The notes: generated by a model from the sequence alone, not told the origin. 6,651 nucleotides of DNA from SAR324 cluster bacterium (GCA_028822475.1 JAPKDT010000115.1:1-6651), one strand, 5' to 3'. Positions 1 through 6,323 are shown, numbered from the stretch's first letter. Made by a program: numbers and translations.

Positions 1-144
1 AATACTGATATTGGACAGGCACTTTCACAAATCATGCTTGAAATTGATGAAATAACAATTGCTACACTGAACTCAATAAGTATTGAAACATTTCTCAAAA
101 CCATGCATTATTACCACAAGGATCTTCCACAGACCACCAGTTAA
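1..144 (+). CDS. C-terminal fragment of a probable MarR-type regulator (partial)
   Basis: An open frame runs in from the left edge and stops with TAA at 142-144, giving the last 47 residues of a protein whose start lies outside the window. The visible part is helical: a stretch reading GQALSQIMLEIDEITIATLN, then an SIETFLKTMHYYHKDL segment. This fits the pattern at the end of MarR-family winged-helix regulators, where a long helix (ending in a leucine/isoleucine-rich run) is followed by a second dimerisation helix. That assignment rests on pattern resemblance only, because the DNA-binding domain is missing. The stop overlaps the ATG of the next gene by one base (TAATG), which suggests cotranscription and possible translational coupling with the methylthiotransferase. 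Any other small helical protein end could look similar. Confidence 0.45.
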   Translation, partial: NTDIGQALSQIMLEIDEITIATLNSISIETFLKTMHYYHKDLPQTTS

Positions 145-1748
145 TGAACAATATGTCTCTTTTGCCTGAACCTGATCTTTCCGCTGATACTGCTTATTTA
201 GCTTCGGAAGAGCAAAGTAACGGTTTAGTTCCTACCATAAAACGTGTATCTTTTCATACACTTGGCTGCCGACTCAATCAATCTGAAACTGACGTATTAG
301 CGCGCTGTTTTGAACAGCAAGGTTACAAAGTTGTTCCGGAAACAGAAGCTGCTGACATCTGCGTAATCAACACCTGTACAGTCACGGAACACAGTGACGC
401 AAAAAACCGCCACGCAATTCGGACACTTCACCGATTGAATCCTGAGGCAATGATCACTGTCGTGGGTTGTTATGCCCAGATCAATCCGCAAGCAATTGCA
501 CGTATCGATGGTGTTCAACTGGTAATCGGCAGCGAAGAAAAAATGAGGATTACTGATTATCTGGAACAAGTCGACCCTGCAGGTCCGCCTTTAATTGTAC
601 GTCCTAAAATAAACAAAAACACCTTTAGCGCACCAGTAGTTCCACATTCTTTTTCGTTACCAAGCTATAATAAACCGGATTTAGTACACGCTCAGCATCA
701 GTTGACCGAAGAAGGACACATTTATTCGTCAAAAGCGGCAGATATACAATTTAAATTGAAAGAAAAGGAGGAAGGTCATTCATCTCAGTCAATAATTGCT
801 TCACCACACACCAACCCTGCCGAATCTGTACGTAATTTTGAGAATGCTTCCTTACTGCAAAACACACGTGCATCCTTAAAGATACAGGACGGTTGCGATT
901 TCATGTGCTCGTTCTGTATCATTCCTTTTGCGCGGGGGCGTTCCCGTTACCGAGAATTTGAGAATTTGCAGGAAGAAGCAACGATGCTGGTTAAAGAAGG
1001 GGCCAGGGAAATTGTGATAACCGGTGTGAACGTTGGAACTTATCAAATAGGGAAATTGACTATTGTAGATGTGATTGATTATCTTAACAGTCTTCCAGGA
1101 CTTGCACGTATTCGGATCAGCTCCATTGAACCCACAACTGTACCGGAAATTCTTTTTCAGTACATGAACGATCAACAGCATAAATTGGTCCCGTTCTTCC
1201 ACTTACCTGTTCAGTCCGGAGATGATACTATTTTAAAAAAAATGAAACGTCGTTATTCTGCTGCTCAGTACGCAGATGAAATATGGCGTGCTTTTGAAAC
1301 AGTTCAGGATTTGTGTATTGGCACTGATGTAATGGTTGGTTTTCCGGAAGAAAGTGAATCAGAATTTGAAAATACTTTTAATTTATTGGATAAACTGCCA
1401 CTTACATATTTTCATGTTTTTCCGTTTTCTGCCCGTGAAGGGACCCCGGCTTTTCAACTGAAGGAACAAATACATCCTCAAATCAAACAAAAACGCAGTG
1501 AAAGATTACGTGAATTAAGCACAAAAAAACGCAGTGCCTTTCATCAACGATTTCTCGGAGAAACTCGGAATGTACTTTGGGAATCCCGAAAACCGGATGC
1601 TAATGTCAGTGGTTACACAGACAATTTTATTAGGGTTGTACTTGACGAAGCGCATGAAGCTGATTTGCGGAATAAACTTCTTTCTGTCAAGTTGACTGGA
1701 ATTAAAGGGCAAACTATGCTAGGTAAAATCAGTCTCGGAGCTTGTTGA
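144..1748 (+). CDS. mtaB: MtaB-type tRNA methylthiotransferase (tRNA t6A37 to ms2t6A37), with long linker insertion
   Basis: This is a cytosolic radical-SAM enzyme with two iron-sulfur clusters. The family adds a methylthio group to t6A at position 37 of ANN-decoding tRNAs. The N-terminal methylthiotransferase domain covers about residues 34-142 and carries the three cluster cysteines C42 (in TLGCRLN), C78 (NTCTV) and C109 (VGCYAQ). The GCRLN form points to MtaB rather than MiaB, which usually has GCQMN. The radical-SAM CxxxCxxC motif is C251/C255/C258, followed by IIPFARGRSRYR. HLPVQSGDD (353-361) and VGFPEES (398-404) are further family motifs, and about 470-531 fits a TRAM domain. At 534 aa it is longer than usual (about 430-450, from memory). 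The excess lies in about 30 extra N-terminal residues and a polar linker of about 100 residues (143-245), roughly twice the expected length. The ATG overlaps the previous stop and lacks a close Shine-Dalgarno. A second ATG at 153 is an alternative start. Confidence 0.92.
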   Translation: MNNMSLLPEPDLSADTAYLASEEQSNGLVPTIKRVSFHTLGCRLNQSETDVLARCFEQQGYKVVPETEAADICVINTCTVTEHSDAKNRHAIRTLHRLNPEAMITVVGCYAQINPQAIARIDGVQLVIGSEEKMRITDYLEQVDPAGPPLIVRPKINKNTFSAPVVPHSFSLPSYNKPDLVHAQHQLTEEGHIYSSKAADIQFKLKEKEEGHSSQSIIASPHTNPAESVRNFENASLLQNTRASLKIQDGCDFMCSFCIIPFARGRSRYREFENLQEEATMLVKEGAREIVITGVNVGTYQIGKLTIVDVIDYLNSLPGLARIRISSIEPTTVPEILFQYMNDQQHKLVPFFHLPVQSGDDTILKKMKRRYSAAQYADEIWRAFETVQDLCIGTDVMVGFPEESESEFENTFNLLDKLPLTYFHVFPFSAREGTPAFQLKEQIHPQIKQKRSERLRELSTKKRSAFHQRFLGETRNVLWESRKPDANVSGYTDNFIRVVLDEAHEADLRNKLLSVKLTGIKGQTMLGKISLGAC

Positions 1749-1889
1749 GTGGGTTTGAGCTTTCGATTTTGCGAATTTACCACATAATTACAAAAATTAC
1801 TAAACTGGACATAACTCATAAATCGGTAAAAGTAATATTCGTATTCATTTTGTGATTCTGCAGCCAAAACAATAATTTAGAGCAATAAT

Positions 1890-2741
1890 ATGTTGACTAT
1901 CGTAAGTTGGAATATTCAGTATGGGAAAGGTGTGGACGGTCGTATTGATTTGCACAGAATTGCGGATGTTGTTGAGCAGGACGGATTGCCAGATGTTTTG
2001 TGTCTGCAGGAAGTCTCACGCAACGATCCGGAAACAGCAAACGGGAGTGATCAGCTTAGTGAACTGCAAAAGTTATTTCCAAACTATGAGATTTTTTACG
2101 GGGCGTCACAAAACCGTTCCGGAGGAAAAGACGGAGGTCGCAGGCAATTCGGAAATTTGATCTTGACCCGCCGTTCTCCTCTCCAGGTGTTGCATCATTT
2201 ATTGCCTTCACCTGCTGATCCAAAAGCGAAATTTATGTCAAGGCAGACTACTGAGATAGTTCTCAGTACAGATTCTGGTGCTTTACGGTTGATGAACACA
2301 CACCTTGAATTTTTCTCGGAAAAACAACAGTTGGCACAAGTTCAACGCATCCGTGAGCTGCATGAAGAAGCCTGCGCACAGACACGAGAGGCTGGACTGG
2401 ATTTTCCAAACACTCCGTTTGCGCGCATACAACGTCCGGAAAATATGGTGATCTGCGGCGATTTTAATTTCGTATCGGAAAGTGCTTCATATCGGCTGAT
2501 AACTTCAGCATTTCTGGAACACGTTCCTGATCTAGTTGATGCCTGGGATGTAGTACATCCTGATAATGACCGGAGCCCAACCTGCGGAATTTTTGATCAC
2601 AAACAATGGAAAAAAGGACCGCACTGCCGTGATTATTTTTTTATCAGTCAGAACCTTTCTCCGCAAGTTAATCAAGTCTCTGTCAACACAGAAACTGCAG
2701 CTTCTGATCATCAACCGATCCGTATTACTTTTGAGGAGTGA
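1890..2741 (+). CDS. Endonuclease/exonuclease/phosphatase (EEP) family metal-dependent hydrolase
   Basis: A 283-aa protein with the full EEP (DNase I-like) fold signature. Motifs in order are SWNIQYG near the N-terminus (N8), LQEV with the metal-binding E41, GNLILTR (88-94), NTHLE with H138, GDFNF with D191 and N193, RDYFFIS with D248, and the terminal SDH with D273 and H274. All the residues expected for a divalent-metal phosphodiesterase are present, so it should be active. The family cleaves phosphodiester bonds in substrates from DNA and RNA to phospholipids and inositol phosphates, and the motifs do not decide which. No signal peptide or membrane segment is visible, so it is predicted to be cytoplasmic. 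The start is fixed by the SWN motif directly after it. Only a weak AGAG-type ribosome site (around 1877-1882) precedes it. It is followed after one base by a small lipoprotein gene, suggesting a two-gene unit. Confidence 0.9.
   Translation: MLTIVSWNIQYGKGVDGRIDLHRIADVVEQDGLPDVLCLQEVSRNDPETANGSDQLSELQKLFPNYEIFYGASQNRSGGKDGGRRQFGNLILTRRSPLQVLHHLLPSPADPKAKFMSRQTTEIVLSTDSGALRLMNTHLEFFSEKQQLAQVQRIRELHEEACAQTREAGLDFPNTPFARIQRPENMVICGDFNFVSESASYRLITSAFLEHVPDLVDAWDVVHPDNDRSPTCGIFDHKQWKKGPHCRDYFFISQNLSPQVNQVSVNTETAASDHQPIRITFEE
2733..2738 (+). promoter_or_regulatory. Shine-Dalgarno of the small lipoprotein gene
   Basis: GAGGAG lies four bases before the ATG at 2743. It sits within the last two codons (Glu-Glu) of the upstream hydrolase gene, and that gene's TGA stop falls in the spacer. 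This is the clearest ribosome-binding site in the window. It decides the start of the lipoprotein against the in-frame upstream ATG at 2566, which would overlap the hydrolase and spoil the signal peptide. Confidence 0.75.
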
Positions 2742-2742
2742 A

Positions 2743-2967
2743 ATGTCACGTTGGCTGTTCATGCTGTTGAGCACAATAATTACAGGCTGCAGCGTTACAG
2801 CGGCAATGCATGAAATACCACGTTCAGACAGTCAGTATTATGTCTCATGCCCACCACATGTATTCTATTGTTATCGCAAATCCGAGCTGATCTGCCATTC
2901 AGGATATCGCGTGTTAACAGTTGCTAGCTGGGAAGATAAACCGGAGATGATCATTGAATGCAACTAA
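2743..2967 (+). CDS. Small cysteine-rich lipoprotein (74 aa), function unknown
   Basis: The protein begins MSRWLFMLLSTIITGC, a short positive N-region, a hydrophobic stretch and a lipobox-like ITGC with C16 as the presumed lipidated residue. It is therefore predicted to be exported and anchored to the membrane by signal peptidase II processing. The mature part is about 58 residues and carries four more cysteines (C36, C43, C51, C73), enough for two disulfides in an oxidising periplasm. A CPPHVFYCYRKS segment stands out. I do not recognise the family. The start at 2743 is supported by a GAGGAG site and by the signal peptide; the same frame is open further upstream but that part overlaps the hydrolase gene. 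The one-base gap to the hydrolase stop suggests translational coupling, although one product looks cytoplasmic and the other envelope-bound. No terminator is evident downstream. Confidence 0.72.
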   Translation: MSRWLFMLLSTIITGCSVTAAMHEIPRSDSQYYVSCPPHVFYCYRKSELICHSGYRVLTVASWEDKPEMIIECN

Positions 2968-3240
2968 TTGCGCTCAAGAATTTAACTTTAGATCTACTCT
3001 TGATTATGGAAACTGAATGAGCTGTTGCTAATGGTGTGCGCTTTGCACAATTCACTGTAAGAAAAGAATAATGAATATTTTTCCCAATCTGCTTGCAAAT
3101 AACAGACAAGCTTTATAAAATTATGGGACGGCTTTTTAAGCATTGCTCCAACATTTGACAATGCATCTTTATAAACTTTTTCTCAGGTAAACCACGCAAA
3201 GAAAATCTTTTTTCAGGTTTTCTGCTGGTCTTCAGTAAGA

Positions 3241-3756
3241 ATGTCAAATATCAGTCCCTATACACTGGTTATAGCTGATTGTCTGGAGTCGCTTGCTGAG
3301 GCAGATTCGGATGAATCGAACTGTGATGAAAAGCAGGCGATGCAGCTGCTGATCAACATGCTTCAGGGTAGGATGCTGGAACACATAAAACAACGTGTCA
3401 GCAACTACTACAATATAGAACCAGAAGCTCTTAATGAAGACTTCTCTGTTTCTCTGATAGAGGTTTTTGCTGAAATTTTTGGTTTGTTCCGGCATAAGTT
3501 TGAAGAAATGCCATGGCTGGTCAACAAGATCGCAAGTCGAATAGTAGAAGTCGAAACAAGGAATGGTTCAAAAACAGAAAAGCGTATCAATCAACTTTAC
3601 CTCTCCATTTTCTGCAAATATTTCGAATATAAAAACATCGAAAAAATAATTTCCACCCTGCAAACAGACCCCCGTATCCAGCAAGCAATTATTAGTGCAA
3701 TCCCCGCTTCAGTAATTCCGCAGCCTGAACTCAGTCACGCAAGATTAAGAAACTGA
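3241..3756 (+). CDS. Hypothetical protein, 171 aa, predicted soluble and mostly helical
   Basis: I do not recognise this protein. It has no signal peptide and no transmembrane segment. The N-terminal 30 residues are acidic (ESLAEADSDESNCDEK). Then come amphipathic helix-like stretches (about 31-56, 68-89, 91-106, 112-142) and a proline-containing tail (IPASVIPQPELSHARLRN). Tryptophan is single (W92) and cysteines are few (C14, C28, C125). Support for coding comes from the 171-codon uninterrupted frame, a normal amino-acid make-up with amphipathic periodicity, and the absence of a competing frame of similar length. There is no clear Shine-Dalgarno before the ATG. The gene stands alone between two non-coding stretches of about 270 bp and points toward sucD, which is transcribed convergently, so context gives no clue to its role. 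A later in-frame start (M34 or M40) cannot be excluded. Confidence 0.65.
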   Translation: MSNISPYTLVIADCLESLAEADSDESNCDEKQAMQLLINMLQGRMLEHIKQRVSNYYNIEPEALNEDFSVSLIEVFAEIFGLFRHKFEEMPWLVNKIASRIVEVETRNGSKTEKRINQLYLSIFCKYFEYKNIEKIISTLQTDPRIQQAIISAIPASVIPQPELSHARLRN

Positions 3757-3855
3757 TTATAATTGAAGATAGAATAAAAAGTCTTAAATCAACAATTTGA
3801 CATCTCGACTATAGAGATAAATCTTTATGGTATTGGGATTGTAGCTTTAATAATC

Positions 3856-3874
3856 CACGCTTCGTCCGAAATGA
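3856..3874 (+). repeat. REP-like short intergenic repeat, copy 1
   Basis: CACGCTTCGTCCGAAATGA matches 17 of 19 bases of a sequence at 5019-5037, in the same orientation. The core TTCGTCCGAA is a palindrome with one central imperfection. Read on the minus strand, it has the TCATTTCG...CGAAG form of short extragenic palindromic repeats known from many bacteria. That resemblance is from memory and not verified. It lies in the non-coding stretch downstream of sucD. Confidence 0.4.
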
Positions 3875-4021
3875 ATACGTATTAAAACTATTTACAGGTT
3901 GGTCAAAGTTCACAAACTACTTGAAAGACTCTTCCAATTATTAGTCAGATAATCTGTTTGTAAACACACGTTGCAGTTCGGTGATCCTCGGTGAAAATAA
4001 TTAAGGAAATATAATCCAAAT

Positions 4022-4891
4022 TTAACTGATAACTTCCAGCATTTTTTCACCGATTTCAGCAGGAGTTTTAACCACGTGAATTCCCGCTTCCTCCAAAGCA
4101 CTCATTTTTTCAGCGGCGGTACCTTTGCCACCGGAAATAATTGCGCCGGCGTGCCCCATACGTCTCCCAGGAGGCGCTGTTTGTCCGGCAATAAAACTTA
4201 CTATCGGTTTGGAAACATTTTCTTTTGCAAAAACAGCGGCTTGTTCTTCGGCGTCTCCTCCAATTTCTCCTATCATAACTATTGATTCTGTTTGTTCATC
4301 CTCTTCAAATAGTTTCAGGCAGTCAATGAAGTTTGTACCGTTCACAGGATCTCCGCCGATACCGATACAGGTTGATTGCCCTAACCCTACTCTGCTTATC
4401 TGTCCAACGGCTTCATAAGTCAAGGTTCCGGAACGGGAAACGATACCGACAGAACCGGTTTTATGAATCGGTCCTGGCATAATTCCAATTTTACATTGAC
4501 CCGGAGTAATAATGCCTGGACAGTTCGGTCCAATCAGACGTGAGCCTTTTTGTCGTACAAATGAAACCGCACGTACCATATCCACAACAGGTACACCCTC
4601 CGTGATGGCGACAATCAATGGTATTTCTGCATCGGCAGCTTCCATGATGGCATCCGCAGCAAAAGGTGGTGGAACAAGAATCATTGACGCATTTGCCCCA
4701 GTTACCCTAACTGCTTCCTGAACAGTATTATAGATCGGTATACCTTCAAAGTCCTGTCCACCTTTGCCCGGTGTGACGCCGGCAACTACGTTGGTACCGT
4801 ATTCTCTACAACCGCGGGTGTGGAGCATTCCCTGGGAACCGGTGATTCCCTGGATCAGTAATTTTGTATTATTGTTGATAAGAACTGACAT
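4022..4891 (-). CDS. sucD: Succinyl-CoA synthetase alpha subunit (ADP/GDP-forming)
   Basis: A full-length 289-aa alpha subunit, the size usual for the family. With the beta subunit SucC it interconverts succinyl-CoA and succinate with phosphorylation of ADP or GDP in the TCA cycle, in the cytoplasm. Visible marks are the N-terminal CoA-binding fold with GITGSQG (15-21), VTPGKGG (39-45), GPNCPGIITPG (121-131) with C124, SRSGTLTYE (152-160), GEIGGDAEE (208-216), and GHAGAIISGG (246-255). H247 is the phosphohistidine, matching E. coli His246 of the mature protein, and E209 corresponds to its stabilising glutamate. The start is set by the family-typical MSVLI opening. No Shine-Dalgarno is visible, but a sigma70-like promoter lies about 45-70 bp upstream. 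Unlike the usual sucCD arrangement, no sucC lies on either side. A malate-CoA ligase alpha subunit is the main alternative, since the two share these motifs. Confidence 0.93.
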   Translation of the reverse strand: MSVLINNNTKLLIQGITGSQGMLHTRGCREYGTNVVAGVTPGKGGQDFEGIPIYNTVQEAVRVTGANASMILVPPPFAADAIMEAADAEIPLIVAITEGVPVVDMVRAVSFVRQKGSRLIGPNCPGIITPGQCKIGIMPGPIHKTGSVGIVSRSGTLTYEAVGQISRVGLGQSTCIGIGGDPVNGTNFIDCLKLFEEDEQTESIVMIGEIGGDAEEQAAVFAKENVSKPIVSFIAGQTAPPGRRMGHAGAIISGGKGTAAEKMSALEEAGIHVVKTPAEIGEKMLEVIS

Positions 4892-4934
4892 GATTTACTG
4901 TAACAATATGTGGAAGAATATTTATTAAAATAAC

Positions 4935-4963
4935 AGTATAAAAGACCTCATACAATCAATCAA
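4935..4963 (-). promoter_or_regulatory. Predicted sigma70-type promoter for sucD
   Basis: On the minus strand TTGATT (4958-4963) and TATACT (4935-4940) are separated by exactly 17 bp. They match the consensus boxes at 4 of 6 and 5 of 6 positions. The expected transcript start near 4928 leaves a leader of about 37 bases before the sucD ATG. This is the best-spaced promoter candidate in the window and suggests sucD is expressed independently of the transporter genes upstream. Confidence 0.55.
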
Positions 4964-4996
4964 GTTCACAGAAATAAATGAATATTTGTTTTTTAC

Positions 4997-5069
4997 ATGA
5001 TGATCATATTGAACTGTTCACCCTTCGTACGAAATGACACTTTTTTTGAATTTCCAAGTTGATCATCAT
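4997..5069. repeat. Long-range inverted repeat between the MFS gene and sucD promoter
   Basis: A perfect 10-bp inverted repeat, ATGATGATCA at 4997-5006 and TGATCATCAT at 5060-5069, encloses 53 bp. After a 2x2 mismatch, a further three pairs (TTG 5009-5011 with CAA 5055-5057) extend the stem. The outer arm begins two bases past the stop of the MFS gene. The enclosed segment contains a REP-like palindrome and a run of seven T on the plus strand (5041-5047). On the minus strand no U-run follows the structure, so it is not a standard intrinsic terminator for the MFS gene, although it may protect or end that transcript. Confidence 0.5.
5019..5040 (+). repeat. REP-like short intergenic repeat, copy 2, with perfect 10-bp palindrome
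   Basis: CACCCTTCGTACGAAATGA (5019-5037) matches 17 of 19 bases of 3856-3874. TTCGTACGAA (5024-5033) is a perfect palindrome, and short outer pairs (TCA 5018-5020 with TGA 5035-5037) can lengthen it as a hairpin. A T7 run follows on the plus strand, but no plus-strand gene lies upstream that would need a terminator here. The copy sits on the upstream side of sucD, so the two copies flank that gene. Confidence 0.42.
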
Positions 5070-5071
5070 TG

Positions 5072-6307
5072 CTATCTTTTTTTATTATTCAAATTCTGGA
5101 GAAATAATAAGATAAGAGGACCTATAATAAGTACAAACCCTGTTGATGAGAATGCCCAAAGCCAGCCCTCTGAGCTGTTATGACCTCCAAAAGAATTGAG
5201 TACCATTCCGAAACCAATAGGTCCAAGAAAGGAACCGATAAAACCTATGCTGGAATGAACCGCCATCGTAACCCCACGATTATCCTCAGCAGAACTTTCA
5301 ATTGCGCCTGTGGTAATTGACGCAGAATCACCGGTAATAAAACATCCATAAACAAGTACAAGTACGATCAACAATGGTGTGTAAATTCCTATGCTATTTC
5401 CAATCACAACTGCTAAAACAGCAGAGATACACATGATAGCGACTACGGTACGTGTTCTTCCGTAACGCATTGATAATTCATTGCCGATGATACTGGACAG
5501 CATACCGAGTAATACACCAAAGAAAACAATGACTGAAGGTTGAATGTTGAATCCTCCAGAAACTCCTGACAACGCAAAAGTCAGGTAGACGACGCTCCAG
5601 GAACGGAATGCAAACAGTTCATAATTATGAGTTGAATAACAGGCTATCCATCCCATTGCGTTCTTGTTTCTTAACACAGGTCTGAAATCCAGCGAACGCA
5701 GCCCGGAGCGTTCGCCAACATTGTTGGGACGGTTTTCGAGGACTATTGCTACAATCAGCAGTGCCAGCAAAGCACATAAGCCTGCGAACCAGAAAGCAGT
5801 TTCCCATGAAAACCACTCCAGAATAGAACCACCTATCAAGAAAGAAAGTGCGGTGCCCGCACCAAAGGAAGCAGTATAAAAGGAAGTTGCACGAATCCTT
5901 GATGTACCAGATAGACGATCTGTTAAGGCTTTAAGTCCGGGCATATAAGTACCAGCCAGGCCTATTCCTCCGAGTATCCTGAACATCATAGCACTCCAGA
6001 ACCCTTCAACAAACAGTGCGAAACCGACGCAACTGACAAGAGTAATCAAAACACCTGTAATGTAAATTTTTTTTGCATCAATCCAGTCTGTGAGGCTGAC
6101 CAGAATCATAACTGAAATCATGTATGATCCATAGTAGATCCCACTAATCCAGCCTGCGTCAACACTATCCAGTTTCCATTCAGTCAGGAAGAAAGGCAGC
6201 ATGGATGAAAATGTGAAGACACCCTGCATTGTCAAAATTTCAGCAATGCAAATCCAGAAAATGATGCGTATTGAAGATTTCTCTTGTAGGAGAGTTTTAG
6301 TTGTCAT
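5072..6307 (-). CDS. MFS transporter, 12 transmembrane segments, substrate unknown
   Basis: A 411-aa inner-membrane protein with the size and hydrophobic profile of a major facilitator superfamily carrier: two halves of six membrane segments joined by a basic central loop (about 192-216, ENRPNNVGERSGLRSLDFRP). The loop between segments 2 and 3, SLTDWIDAKKIYITG (71-85), is a degenerate version of the MFS motif A. The matching loop in the second half is NELSMRYGRTRT (276-287). RILGGIGLAGTYMPG (110-124) fits segment 4. No substrate-specific motif is recognised. The gene starts 16 bp after the stop of a TctA-type permease gene, so cotranscription is likely and an organic-anion substrate is plausible, though this is inference from context. 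There is no Shine-Dalgarno, and the ATG lies within a possible hairpin. The protein ends in a basic NLNNKKR tail. Confidence 0.87.
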   Translation of the reverse strand: MTTKTLLQEKSSIRIIFWICIAEILTMQGVFTFSSMLPFFLTEWKLDSVDAGWISGIYYGSYMISVMILVSLTDWIDAKKIYITGVLITLVSCVGFALFVEGFWSAMMFRILGGIGLAGTYMPGLKALTDRLSGTSRIRATSFYTASFGAGTALSFLIGGSILEWFSWETAFWFAGLCALLALLIVAIVLENRPNNVGERSGLRSLDFRPVLRNKNAMGWIACYSTHNYELFAFRSWSVVYLTFALSGVSGGFNIQPSVIVFFGVLLGMLSSIIGNELSMRYGRTRTVVAIMCISAVLAVVIGNSIGIYTPLLIVLVLVYGCFITGDSASITTGAIESSAEDNRGVTMAVHSSIGFIGSFLGPIGFGMVLNSFGGHNSSEGWLWAFSSTGFVLIIGPLILLFLQNLNNKKR

Positions 6308-6319
6308 GTTTTTGACAAC
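6300..6319 (-). promoter_or_regulatory. Hairpin overlapping the MFS start codon
   Basis: GTTGTCA (6300-6306) and TGACAAC (6313-6319) form a perfect 7-bp inverted repeat with a 6-base loop. In the minus-strand transcript, the A of the AUG lies in the loop and the UG in the stem, so folding would partly hide the start codon. It sits in the 16-bp tctA-MFS spacer and the first codons. Whether it regulates translation is not shown by the sequence. A dyad binding site is an alternative. Confidence 0.35.
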
Positions 6320-6323
6320 ATAT

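Noticed and set aside
1806..1838. Promoter before the EEP gene (TGGACA with TAAAAG or TAATAT)
   Set aside because: Spacings of 15 and 21 bp with poor -10 boxes; not convincing.
1840..1850. Third REP-like copy (CGTATTCATTT shared with the minus strand at 3869-3879)
   Set aside because: Only 11 AT-rich bases match and the palindromic core is absent, as expected by chance in a window this size.
2566..2742. In-frame N-terminal extension of the small lipoprotein to an ATG at 2566 (133 aa)
   Set aside because: It lies entirely within the hydrolase gene in another frame, and the later ATG has a GAGGAG site and yields a proper lipoprotein signal peptide.
3035..3049. Hairpin TGTGC/GCACA as terminator after the lipoprotein gene
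   Set aside because: Only a 5-bp stem, with no T-run following it.
3071..3118. Tiny 15-codon frame starting MNIFPNLL in the non-coding stretch
   Set aside because: Too short to judge, with no good ribosome site or recognisable pattern.
3155..3175. Promoter before the 171-aa gene (TTGACA at 3155-3160, TATAAA at 3170-3175)
   Set aside because: The boxes are only 9 bp apart, too close for a sigma70 promoter.
3802..3818. Small inverted repeat ATCTC/GAGAT
   Set aside because: A 5-bp stem in AT-rich DNA is expected by chance.
3797..3822. Plus-strand promoter (TTGACA at 3797-3802) downstream of the 171-aa gene
   Set aside because: No -10 box at 16-18 bp, and no plus-strand gene lies downstream.
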